Positions 1-13,700 of a stretch of DNA of 64,000 bases are shown here, piece after piece. The notes beneath the pieces were generated by a model. It was not told where the DNA came from and did no database searches. It worked only from the letters and a program-made list of their open reading frames with translations. A program made the translations under genes and the position numbers. Within the stretch, counting starts at the first letter, position 1; every line of letters begins with the position of its first letter. Location: assembly GCA_032158295.1 (NCBI GenBank), contig CM063252.1, forward strand, positions 13,199,164 to 13,263,163. Direction: 5' to 3'. This stretch comes from Pycnopodia helianthoides (Eukaryota > Echinodermata > Asteroidea > Forcipulatida > Asteriidae).

Positions 1-340
1 CCTAGTCTTTTTTTAATGCCCTAATGCCAGTGGTAGTACTACTACTAGTACGACTGAACAAGTCAAAATAAAAAAAGGGAGTACGAGTGTAGGCCTACGC
101 TACAGTGCCCCAGTTCCTGCATGGTGGGTCTCATTCGGCATAAGGTTTAATATCTAAAATAGTAAATACTGCCTGGTTGGTTGCCCCAATAATGCGGCAG
201 CTACATTATTGATCTTTACAATTCTCCTCTTTTGTTTTTGACAGGAGGGCACAATCTGTGCCTGGCTGGAGCTAGTCGTCTTGGCCACACAGTGAATCGA
301 ATTACTTAATCTCCAAACCAATGTTAAACCAATCCCAACC
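1..340. other. Upstream flank / 5' UTR of WDR3
   Basis: No coding exon is recognisable here. The stretch must contain the 5' UTR and probably the promoter of WDR3, whose start codon at 341 sits in a favourable context (purine at -3, G at +4). I see no clear TATA box. The short minus-strand open frame at 154-342 has no recognisable protein features and overlaps the WDR3 start, so I do not call it. Confidence 0.5.
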
Positions 341-3300
341 ATGGGGTTAACGAAGCAATACCTCCGCTATGCATCCAGTGCTACCTTCGGCGTGGTAGGC
401 ACACAGAAAGCTAATGTGCTATTTGTTGAGGTCCATGGAGTCAAGGGGAAGTATGTTGCCGCTGCAGCATGTGAGCATGTCTTTATTTGGGATCTACGTA
501 AATCTGAAAAGGTACGGTTAAAGGTATTGTACACTTTTGGTAACAGCTCAAAATCAGTGTCCACATTTTGTGTGATTAAACATTATGCATGAACAAACAA
601 ACCTGTGAAAGTTTGAGCTCAATTGGTCATCGAGGTCACGAGAAAATAGTGAAATGTGTTTTCTGTTTTTTTCAAATTATCGCGCACGATAATTACTATT
701 GTTTTACTCGTTTCTCAGAAACGATAGCATTTTAGGCAGAAATATTTTAAGGAACCCTTTCTACCATTACTTACTTTAAATCATGTAAGTTATGTGTGAA
801 TCTGTGAACATTGTGTTTTTCGATCTTACCAATATTGTACAGGGCCTTTAAAGAAGATCAGTTTTACTTGGTTTTTTTTTTGCAATGACTCTGAAAATTA
901 ATGGCAATAAAAACTTACTTGGTAAGAAGTACAGCAGAGTACTGAGTACAAATGTACACGGTGCTAAGTACACATCGATGTAAGGGTAAAAACCAAATAG
1001 TGTTCTCTATCCCTGATGCAACATTAACATAGATATTAAATTGTTTTGGTACCCACTGCTAAAAATATAGGATTCAATTTTCTCTAGCCACTGGGCTAAC
1101 TAGATGGTGTAGTGGTAAGACATTTACTCTAGGATGGTGAAGGTCGGGGGTTCGAATCTCAGTCAAGTGATATGCCAGTGGGTTTCTTTTTCACAGGACT
1201 CCGGGTGTACAGTGCTAATGAATTTGTTATCCCCTACCTGTCAAGAAAAGATGCATAATACCTGTCAATCAATGATGTTCTAATCTTGTAGATGATGGTT
1301 CTCCATGGAGACAAGTCCTCGGAAGTGTCGATCCTGGCCAAGAGTCCCCAAGGCCAGACGTTGGCTGTGGGCTACGCAGATGGAGTGGTCAAGCTCTTCA
1401 GCCTTGTAACGGGGGAAATGACTGTCACGTTCAGCGGCCATAAGTCGGCCGTAACTGCACTAAGCTTCGATAAGGATGGATTGAGACTAGCATCTGGCTC
1501 CAAAGTGAGTATTGATTGTGGAGTATTGATTGTGGAGTATTGATTGTGGAGTATTGATTGTGAGTATTGATCGTGAGTATTGACTGTGAGTATTGATTGT
1601 GAGTATTGATTGTGGAGTATTAAATGTGAGTATTGATTGTGGAGTATTGATTGTGAGTATTGATTGTGGAGTATTGATTGTGAGTATTGATCGTGAGTAT
1701 TGACTGTGAGTATTGATTGTGAGTATTGATTGTGGAGTATTAATGTGGATATGATTGTGGAGTATTGATTGTGAGTATTGATCGTGAGTATTGACTGTGA
1801 GTATTGATTGTGAGTATTGATTGTGGAGTATTAAATGTGAGTATTGATTGTGGAGTATTGATTGTGAGTATTGATTGTGAGTATTGATTGTGAGTATTGA
1901 TTGTGGAGTATTGATTGTGAGTATGATTGTGAGTGTTGACTGTGAGTATTGATTGTGGAGTATTGATTGTGAGTGTTGAACGTGAGTATTGGTTGTGGAG
2001 TATTGATTGTGAGTATTGATTGTGGAGTATTGATTGTGAGTGTTGAATGTGAGTATTGGTTGTGAGTATTGATTGTGGAGTATTGATTGTGAGTGTTGAT
2101 GTGAGTATTGGTTGTGAGTATTGACTGTGGAGTATTGACTGTGGCGTATTGATTATGAACTTAATTGTGAGTATTGATTGTGGAGTATTTTTCTATCTGT
2201 CCATGTGTTTATTGACCCTAGCATTGCCGTGAGGTATGGGCAAAATTTTAAAGAAAGATACAATAAAACGTTGTGTTAAAGTTTCAGCTGAAAAAGCTGT
2301 TGCGTTATTTTTACAAGAACGTCAAATCCATTTTATGGTGTTGGATTTTGTTAGATTTTGTCGGCTGTAGGTTAGGACGGATGCCAGTAAATCACTCTTG
2401 TGTTGATTATGAATCCTCAATCAAATTATAAGATATATATTTGTACATTCCATTGAAACAGATTTCCTTGGTTTAGAGTTCGGGGCGACTTTTTCTGATC
2501 TTGTACTTTTCTTGTTGATGAATTTCAGGACACGGATGTTATCGTGTGGGATGTGGTAAATGAGAGCGGCCTGTATCGACTCAAAGGCCACAAAGGTGTC
2601 GTCACTCAGTGTCACTTTATGCAGAAACACAACATCCTCATAACAAGGTTCGTTCAATTTCAGTGGCTTGTTGTTGGCCGACCGATTAAGAGCACCGGAC
2701 GCAAGCTCTAGTGCTTCTGTTCAGCAGAGTGTGGGTTCGAGTCCTGGTCGTGCCTTTTGTGTCCAAGAGCAAGATACGTTACCATAATTGCTTTTTTGTT
2801 CAGATGGGACTAGGGTCTGTGTACTAGGGTTGGTAGAGCAGGTAAGAACCCAGAACACTTATCGTGGAAAAAGAAGGGGTTAACCCCGGTGTTTCTGGTT
2901 CACCCTTGTTTACAGGTTTCCTCAGGCTTGCGAGCTACCAAGATTAATTTCACTTATGAGGCATCCTTGATTCCTTGGTGTCATTTAATACCAGAAATAT
3001 AATAGCACAAGTTGCACCCCTTAAGGTGATCCCTCTGCTGCCACTGCCCATGTTGTATCATAAACTTGGGTGGGATCCCCTGGCTATACGGCAGTTAACC
3101 GTTGTATGGCTTCTGCCTTGAACCCCCGCACAAAGATGTTGACAAAATAGGGAGACCGCCAACATAGGGCGAGATAGCTAAGTTGGTAGAACGTTGGCAT
3201 GTTCATCCAGCGGTCCGGGATTCAAGTCCTACTCTAGTCAATTATTCTTAGTTCAACCCAAAATTATTAAAAATCTACCCAGCCAGTTTCCCTTGTAGTT

Positions 3301-6300
3301 TATTACTTCATGTTTAATCAGGTTGATTTATTCCACAGTATTAAACCAAGGCAAGTAAATCACAAAAAGCTACATGTGTAGATGAAATTTATAGAGATAA
3401 GAATAAAGTAAATATGATACTGCCAAGGGATCAATGAAGAAGCAAAGCTTGGATTCAATGGTCCCTAAAATAGTCCATGAGCCAGGGTCTGAAATTTTAC
3501 AAATGCATTATCACAAAGGCGTTTTTTCTCAACAAATTGTAACCTGAAGGGCCTACCAACAAATACCTCTTGATAACTGTATTTGAAAAAAAGACAGCAG
3601 CAATTTGGCAAGGAGAATGTTGACAGGCAGCCATGCTTGCCAAGTGACATAATACTTTTTAAATTTGTGAACTTCTTCATTTCAGCTCCAAGGATACGTT
3701 TGTCAAATTCTGGGATATCGACACTCAGCACTGCTTCAAGACCCTCATCGGACACAGGACAGAAGTAAGTTTGTAATTGTTTTTTAACACAGTATCTCAA
3801 ATGCTAGAAATAATCTTGTTCGCAATCTTAAAATAGTAGAAGAGCATTACCATGATCTGTTTTTGTCAACAGGTTTGTATAAAATTTAAACTGTCGTCGT
3901 GATCACAGTGAGTATGTGGCCAGACATTAAATTCGGAACTCTATCCCAGTAGCTGCACACGTGCACGAGATAATAACGACAGCTTTTGTTTGTGATGTGA
4001 CGGTCAGTGTGCGTGCGTGTAGTAACTGGGTGAGAGTTCATGTTCCCATGTTTCCATGTCCAGCCACGAGCAGACTATGATCACGACGACGGTACAACTT
4101 TAATATTACTGTTTTGCAGGTGTGGGATTTTGTGATAATTGGCGATGACCATCGCCTTGTGACAGGTGCAGGAGACAGTGAACTGAGAGTCTGGGACATC
4201 GTCTTTCAAGATGAGGTAATAAAGCCATGAAGCATTAATCTAGAGAAACACTGCACTGCCCTCGGTGGTGAGGCTGATGTTTATCGTAGTCAATAAAGCT
4301 TTAAATGTAAAATAACTGGGGGCTTGACATGTTGGGACAGTTGCCGATTCGAAGGCAACTTTTGTAGGCAACTTTATAGAGGCGGCTAACTGCAATGGAA
4401 GCAGAAGGAACATTTAAGCAGCACAGGAACAATTTCCAACAGTGTCGTACTTTCCCCCTGAACAAATTAGGTGAGAATTCAAATATGAATGCCTTTTCTT
4501 CTCGGGAAGTGCCTGGAATTGAATGTCTGTAACTTGCCTGGTTGGACATGGCGCTAAAGTGCTTTGATAGTTATTGCCATCATTGGTGAGTTTTTTTTTG
4601 GTGTGTGATTTCTTACAATTTAGAACGAAGAGGGGGCTGACGTACCCGCCAAGAGGCCGAGACTGTCGACACTTATTGGTGATGACGAGGAGGAAGACAT
4701 GGAAGACGATGATGAAACGGTATGTTGAAAGATCCTTTTCTTATGCTGCTTCTTCCCTACGGAACAATCTTCCCCTCAATATTCGCACTTCTCACAATGT
4801 TGATACATTTAAGTCCAGGTTGAAAACTCATTTGTTTAAGTTAGCCTTTTGTGATCATTAATTCTTTGTTTATTTGTTTGTCTATATTCCCCATTGCTTA
4901 GTTTTGTTAATTGTATGTTTACGTTTCAGCGCTTAGAGGCTTTTTTGCAATATGCGCTATACAAGTGTCTATTATTATTAATATGTAGGCTACATGTATG
5001 TCCAAGATATGGGTGGTTTTTATTCGATGGTAGGATAAATCGGTAACATGGCCGGGTCACAAAATAGACCCAGGCCATGGAGACACTGGTCAATTTTTCT
5101 TGATGAGTGCTGGTGTTTGTTTCTATTTTGTTGGACCATTTTAAATTGGTCACAGTCAGACATTTTATATTCAGCTAAGGCTGCTTGTACTTTGCTGTGA
5201 AAATCGCTGCACTGGTCGATGTTCACATCCATGTGTTAACCAGGCATGTGATTTGTGAGGAGTTTGCTTTAGCAAGAATCGGAACCCTCATCCGTCTAAA
5301 CATTAGTGAAATCTAAATCACCTAAATGAAAGAACTGCAGAAAGTTCCCTGAAAATATACCTAGATCTGTCCGTACTGATAAACAAATTTGAAAATCTCC
5401 TTGATTATGGAATCTTTTTTCCTGTTATATTGAATATATCTCCCTGATTGTTGTACAAAATCTCCGTGATTGTAAGATGCCAATGTTGGCAGATCTGTAA
5501 TGATCAAGGTCATATTTTTTTCTGAACAGGGTATATTGAGTTGCCAGTGTGTAGGATCCATCATGCGTAAAGGCAGTCAAAGAGTGGTGTCCCTCTCCAC
5601 GGACTGCACGGGAAGGGTGCTGTCTTGTCACGTAAGTTGTATGAAAGGGGGGACTGTCAATGATATTATAGGTTTGAACAGGTTGTTAAGTCTTGTCCCG
5701 AATTATTTCATAATTATAAAATAGGTTCCGGACTGCTGTGTAAACCTGTTATCCTATGTTGTCACTATATACTCAGTTGTGTCTTTTAGGAATCTGAGAC
5801 AAGCATCAAACTGTTATCAGATATATTGTTCAAAATTTTATAATAGTCCACTTCAACTGATGATGTTACGGGGAAAATAGTAATGTACAAAGCCTTGTTT
5901 TAGTAACAATTCAATGATCTTGAAAGGTCAGGAAATTGGACGTCGATATCGGTGTCAATGTTATTGTTGAATGTCCTTCCAGGGCCAGATATAGATGTGA
6001 GAGCTGTGACAAGCTTCATCGATAGGATTGTTGTGTCATTCTGAATCTATAGCAATAGCCTCCCCGTCATAGTAGGTCGCCGCAGCGTTATAAGTTTAAA
6101 GGGGCTGTGCAGTCATTATCATCCAGCAGGCCTGTTGCTGTACATGGGACTATGAACTCTAACCCTGTTGCTGCATGCGGGTCGCTGGCCGTCATAACAC
6201 AAACGGCGCCGTCACTATTATACAGTGATGTGACGGCCACCGTGCGCCAAGTAACTTGGTGAGAGTTCATAATGCTATGATCGTGATAACAGCCCCCTGA

Positions 6301-7697
6301 AATAGCTATAAGTTACACTGCTGACCTTAATTTCTTTAATTTGGTAGCTCAGAAAATAATCTACATTTAATTTGAACAATGTAGGTGTTTTAAAGTAACC
6401 GGAAACGGAGGTCAAGTCTTATTCTTGTCGATTTAATAAATTTATTTTACTTTATATAATTCATGGCTAAATTTTACTTTCTCGACACTATAATATAATT
6501 TTTATGGCCATTAACCATGTCAAACTAAAGTGTTTGAAGAAACAGAATCGCGCGCACGTAAAACTCAATGTGGTTGGATGGTACTGGAAGTTTGAATATG
6601 TGCGAGACTTACACAGTGTATGAGGCTATGAGAAGGACTTAAACATGTAGTTGCAACAGACCAATGTAGTGAAGCTACCATTGGTATTGAGTTGAAATGT
6701 TTTTTGCCCTTGACTCTCCGACAGGGGGCCGATCGTAGGTTAGAGGTTTTTCTGGTACTTACTGAGGAGGAACGTACAAAGCTGCTCAACAAAAAACAAA
6801 GGAAAGCTCGAAAGAAAATCAGGTAAGGTATTAAACGTACTGTAAACAACTAGCGCTGGTGGCTCCCCATGCTCAAGCTAGCGGATCGGGCCGATATGCA
6901 CGAATTGCGCTCCGATACGCGCACATTTCGGCCGATACGCAAAAATTATTTATTTTTAAATACTAACTTCACAAAATTCATCAAGATGAAACAATTTTGT
7001 AATACTCCAGAATGCACATTAGAGCTTTTAAAACAATGATAAACACTAAGTAGAAAATATTCCAAGGACCTCGTTTCAGTTCAGCATGCTTCGGCCAAAC
7101 TTCCAAAATTTGGGTCCAGACTGCACCACAGTTTTTGAAAGTTCCCGTGGAGAACCCTGTAGTGGGGAAGCACTCTACGCAGGAATCAAGCCCTCATTAG
7201 CGGCAAACATCATCATGTCGGTTTTAAGGCCGTTGTCCAGTCTGTTCTGGGTTGGCCAAACACCGGTTGGCCAAACACCGTTAGTTATTATTGTATCTGG
7301 TTACTTCTACAAACTTAATGTTGGTTTGATCAGATTAGTAATATGAAGGGAATTAGACTTATTGGTTTTTAAACAGGCATGCCAGTGTGTAGGTCCCTCT
7401 TTACGGACTGCACAGGAAGGCATGTTGATTCCATACTATATTTTTCTACCACCCGCTCCTTACCAAGTGCAGGAATAAAAAGACACCTTGTGTGAAGACT
7501 TTTAATCCCAACAGTTATAGTCATGTCTTTGAAATGATCACATCACATCTGTTGACGATTCTAGGGAGACGGAAACTCAAGGAGGAGAAGAGGAGAAGGT
7601 TCTTGAATCTTTGGCTCTGAAAGATGAAATCAAATCTGCTGCAGCTTGGAGGCTTCCAGTAAAATAAGGTAATGGCTGGAAGGGCATTGACTTTACC

Positions 7698-7728
<31 letters not shown>

Positions 7729-10700
7729 TACACTGTTCTTATTTAGCACTTAATCACACATAATGAGCAGAACTCTGTGTGCCTTACAGGGCTCGAATTT
7801 GGGGGAAAAATCTACAAGACCACAGGACTTGTATCTCAAAATGTATACTGGACCAGAAATAATTTTACAAGACCAGATTTATACTGAGAAAAGACTTCCT
7901 TACACAGTTTAACTTGCATTTAATTGAACAAGCGCTAAGACATATAAGAGAAGATTTACCTCATTTGTCTTTATAGATTAAGGGTATTACGTATATTTCA
8001 AATCATTACTCAAAGTCAACAATTGAACATAATTTGTTTCTGTTCAAAACATTATAGAGTGAGGTACATGTACTGTACATGAATTGTTATTGAATTGAAA
8101 CCACAAGACTGCCGGACTTGTCTGGTCATGAGTTTACTGGCCCAATGCTAAAATCACTGGCCTCGGGCCTGCGGTCCAGTGTCAAATTCGAGCCCTGCCT
8201 TATGCCCTATGCCTTGTGCCCTATGCCTTGTTCAATTTGAATTTTGCAAGAACCAACTTACTAAGTAGCTCTGTGGAATAGCACTCCGCACTTTTGCTAA
8301 AAATAGAAGCTAAGTACCCGGATCTCAGACAAACGTGTCGAATTTCACCACCATCCGTGCGCATACATGTTCAAGTGTGATGTGTACTCGCGTGCACTAA
8401 CTATACTACCGGTGCAGTTTGGCGCGTCGATGATGCGGTGATTGCGTGAGTGGAGGAATGTTTGTCTGACAGCCGGGGTATTTTGAGCGAAAGTGACGTC
8501 ATTTGTGTGGAGCGCTGTTTGGCCCAGGTAGTTAGTTACATGTATTAATGCCTTTCCTTGTATGTAAACGATGCACAGGTCATTTGCTACGCTGTTGGAG
8601 AGCGATGGAACATCGGTGAAGATGGTGCTCCAGCTGCACAACAACTCACTGGAGACCCACGTCATTCGCTCCGCCGAGGGAAAGCGATGGGTTGGCGAGA
8701 AACAAGGTGCGGTCAGCCTCCCGGGTCATAGGTCAGATGTCAGGACGGTGACCTTCAGTTCGGACAATACCACCGTGCTGACCGGCTCGGGAGAGTCCAT
8801 CAAAGTCTGGAACAGGTTTGTTTTCTATTGTCAGAATAATAGCTCTACAGCAATTGCAGTGTAGGATCTTTCCTTTTTTTTCACGTTCTACCAAATTCTG
8901 ACATATCATCATGTGTGTGCAACAAGGTATCTCCTAAATTATCAGTTATGTAAAGTTTTAGAACGTTGAAAGGTTGTGTCTCTTGCTTAAAATAACCTGG
9001 ATGTACACATTAAGTCAAAGGACGCTGAGATACGACGTTCTTACACATAGTGTGGTTCGTTCAAGATTCGACTTTTGTTGCAGAGTGGAGTCCCAAGCTT
9101 GTTGCCCCGTCACGACGAGATGCTCCCTCCAACCCCCCCACCCCACCCAGTCATAAATCTGACATTAGAGAGAATACACCTCGGCAGACTTAATGTTCAG
9201 AACATACAGACAACAGAAAGTCCATCATTCCATTGCTGTCAAAGATTGTATAAATATCTGTTCTTTTATTGTTTGAATGTACTGTGATGTTCTTATATTT
9301 TGCATTGTATTCTTAAATGTAAATTTTCGATTTTTTTTTTTTTACTCCTTTATTTTAATTTTGTTATTTGAATCACAGAAATGATATTGTGATATATTAT
9401 TTATTGGGCTGGTCTAGATTTTTGCTTTGGGAAGGTAGTACATTCTGCTCTACCAGCCAGACTCCCAGTGGATGATACCCATGCCTACATCCTTACGGAC
9501 TGTCAAGGGGGTAACCCTGTTTCAGCCCCAGGAGTAGGTGGCAACGTGCCTCTGGTGTCAGCTGATTTGGGTCAACAGCCCAAATCAGTTAAGCGTAGCC
9601 CTCACCTTGAGTGGCCGTCCGGCCTTGAGAGTTAGGCGATATCTCATAGAAAAAAATAACACAAGAATTAATCTTTATATTGTAAACCTGTCATATTAGT
9701 ATTGCCCTGTGATGCTTCTGATCATGTCTTGTGTCAAACAAATAAAAGTACAATTGATATTTTGTTTTCGGCAGGGCGACCCAGCAGTGTATCCGCTCCA
9801 TGAAGTCTGGTTATGCTTTGTGCTCTGCGTTTGTGACCGGGGAACGACACTGCCTGATCGGCACCAAGGTAGGTTGGTTCCGTTCACTACTACTGATGAC
9901 CCATTAGCCAAAACACTGCACCACTGTGATTTAATTTTCACTACCTTATGGGAGACCGAGAACAAAACAGAAAAGGGATAACAAAGCGTCTCCATAGGGA
10001 AATTCTAAAGACTGGGTTGCTCTACAAGGAATTTTGTGTACAAAGTCTATGGGAGGTTCTTAACTACAGGGACAGAGGAAAGAACAAAAGATGTCTCCAC
10101 AGGGATGCAAAAAATAGAATGTGTGTGTGACACATTGTGTGACACCAATATTTAAATCCGAATCCTTACCGAAGGACAGCTCTAAAAAGGTTTTCAAATT
10201 GTTTTTGTTTCATTCTGTTTGTCGTTCAGACGGGCCATCTGGAGCTGTTTGATATCGCCTCGGGGGTCATGCTCGAGAATGTTGAAGCACACGAGGGCGC
10301 TCTTTGGGCTATCGCTGTAGCTCCCGATAAGGTAAATCAAGCAAAGTCACTTGACTCAATTTTTAGATTTTTCTTTTCACTAATGTGCTATGTCGATTCT
10401 TTTAACAACTAATTACCACTGCGTTTTAATCTTGTGATCAGACTGGTAACATTCAACAGCGTAGGCATGAGACACAATTCTCTACACATTTCAATATCTC
10501 GTGTGTTATATATTTTCTATTCAGCAGAGTATGGGTTCGAGTCCCAGTCTTGACACTTGTGTCCTCAAGCAAGACACTTAACCATTATTGCTGCGTCCTT
10601 CGGATGGGACGTAAAGCCGTAGGTCCCGTGTGTTGTGTAATGCACGTAAAAGAACCCAGTGCACTTATCGAAAAGAGAAAAACTTGGTGTTTCTGGTTTG

Positions 10701-13700
10701 ATTGGCAGCATATTGCGCCACAGCACCTTGTAAACCATTACATGGTGCTATGTAAAGGAATAGGTCTAATACTTCAAAACGTAGCTCCACATACCTTGCA
10801 GGAAAATACTGAATGTTGGAGCGCCTTGAGCGTCACTGAGTGACCGATATGAGCGCTATATAAGAAGCCACTATCACATCAAGTAATGAATATTTTCCCC
10901 TCATGGTTACACAGAGAGGTTTTGTGACCGGCAGCGCAGATAAGACCCTGAAATTCTGGGACTTTGAGCTCATTCCCGACCCTGACTCCAAACAATCGGG
11001 TAAACGCCTGACCGTGGTACACAAACGTACCCTGCAGATGTCCGATGACGTCTTGTGCGTGAAGTACTCACCTGATCAGAGGCTTCTTGCTGTAGCCCTG
11101 CTGGATTCCACCGTCAAAGTCTTCTTTGCTGACACTCTCAAGGTGAGTGGATAACCTCTTAGAATTTCATGCGAAAAAGGACTTTTAAAGGTAGATTGGT
11201 AAATACTAATTCATGGCCATCAAAACTTACTTGGTGGGAAGCACTGCAGCTGTTGATGGTACAAACTAAGGATTCCCTTCGAAGTAATATGGTTTCGATA
11301 ATTTTTCACCCAAAAACATTTCAATCTGAGAAGCAATTCATGCATGAATCAGAGTTCTGCCCACAGTGGTCGGTGCCAGAAAACCCGCCCGGCACTCGGC
11401 ATTCCCCAACCACCACTGGCAGAATTTTCTTCGTTTCCGACCACCACACATTTTCCAATCTTTTAAATTACACTTGCAATTTCCTTTCAAAGGTTTTCAA
11501 CGAAATGTAAAGTTGGGTATTTACCAGTAAAAATGGTATCCATAGCCATTAATTTTGATTACTTCTTTGATTTGAGTCTATTTATATGATCTACCGTGTA
11601 ACTGATCCATCTTGCAATGGTTTCCGGGGAAAAAATTTTCCACCACTAAAGAAATCCTGGGCAGAACCCTGATGAATAATTTCTCAGATTTCTGAGGGTT
11701 GACTAAAAATTCAAATTTTTGTAGTGTCCATTTGGGAATGCTGCAGCCGGAGATGCGGTTGGTACCACTGTCACCTCCTGTGGATGGATATTACATTAGT
11801 GAAAAATGGCGTAACAGTTGTCTTATTGTTTTCTCAGCAAGTAGACACTATTCAGCTAAAACTTTTTCATGCGACTTGTATTGTATTTTTTCTGTATATT
11901 TTCTCATGTAAATCAGCATTATGTTGACAAAAACTTTTTTTTATATGGCAGTTATAGGTTGAATGACTTCTGACAGCCAACATTGGGGCTAGATAGTCCA
12001 GTTGGTAGAGGGCTGGCACATTAATCTGGAGGTCGCAGGTTCAAATCCCGCTCCGGTCAATTTTTCTTTGTTCAACCCAAAATTAGTTAAAATTTACCCA
12101 GTCAATTATTTCCCTTGTGGCTTATTGCTTCAAACCATATTTTTTAGAGAAGCAATTTTGATAACTTCATATTTTGGGTTTGTTCTTACAGTTCTTCCTG
12201 GCACTGTATGGACATAAGCTTCCTGTTCTAACCATGGACATCTCCTCAGTAAGTATTTATTTTGGTTGTCAGCAAAATCTTGAAAAGCAAACATTTGAAT
12301 ACACTTTAAAGCTATTTGACTATTTCATGAATTCCCTTTTGTTTATTTATATATTTAATTGTTGACTTTATTTTGTCTCTGCAAAAAAATTGATTATGAT
12401 TTGAGCTTTTGTACTTATGTGAAAGTTATCAACATATATGTGTATGTGAATACTTAATGATAATTTTGTTTGCAGTGTATTATGTTTTTGTATTGCATTA
12501 TATTTATTGTATTGTATTCACGCTCATTTATCATTTCTCTTAAGGTGTGTGACCACGTGTGCATTCTATGTTGGATGTATTTATGCATCATTTTGCTTGC
12601 AATCATATGTCATTTTTGTATATGCATTTGATAAATACAGACAAAATGTTGAATTGAGTTGAATATTTATGATTATTTGTGATATTTTGTGATTTAATGC
12701 AAGCATGATATTCTTCCTACTTCAGTCTGATTTCCGATTGTTTTTGCCCTCAGAAAGGTCAACAAAATGGTTATTAAATAGCATGAATACTATATGAAAG
12801 CCTGTACTATATGTACATGTAGGCCGGCCCTTGTCTGACTTTGTCCTACTTTTTTTCCAAGGGACAAATAAGACGTCTGTTAATGAGAATATGTATTATT
12901 GCCCAAAATGTTTTCTTAGATTACCATAAGCATTGTGTTGTATAGATTGCCTTAGCCAAATTTCATGCCGAATCTTGGCAAGCTTGTTTGTTTGTTTGTT
13001 TGTTATTGCTAAAGATGAATCAATGTTGTTATAATAGGTCAGTGTTGATCATAAGGGCAATTCCATGGTTGCTCACATTGAACACAGCTCTCAGAAAATT
13101 GGTGGTCTAACTTTCTAACTTGAAACATTTGATGATTTTCCTGAAATGACATGTTATAATTTGTCATTGGGCCCTATCGGTGCTAAATGTCAACAAACCC
13201 AATAGCTGAGGTCAGTGTAATGTTGTCAACTGGATTGTTTGTTTTTTTCCATTTATGAGCCTTTTCCTTGACTTCCATGTATCAAGAACTCACAGTTTGT
13301 AGATGGAGTCATGGCGCATTTGTGTGAGCGCAGCCTTCTTGTCAGTTTGCAGTTTGCAATTTTGCTTCAGTTTGAAATTTTTGCCACCTGACTCAGTTCT
13401 AAGCCAAGGGAAACACTGGCCAGTTCCAATGATAGGACTGCAGTACCATTTCCTATAAAAAGAAATCTGACAACTTCCTGGACAGGATTTTGGAGGATTT
13501 GATAACGTAGGCCTAGAATTACATGCAGTCCTCGGCCTCTGTCACCTCAGTCAGGTCTTGGCCTTGGTTCCCCTTCAAAAGTTTCCCATAGACTTTTTAA
13601 GATTTTCCAATGGAAGTTCCCCTTGCAAAATGAAAATGGCCTGGTACTAGAACCAGTTTGATTGTTTCTTAAACTGCAGGACAGTTCCTGAGCGGGATTT

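Noticed and set aside
1505..2190. CRISPR-like array
   Set aside because: The units are contiguous 14-15-bp repeats without unique spacers, in a eukaryotic intron.
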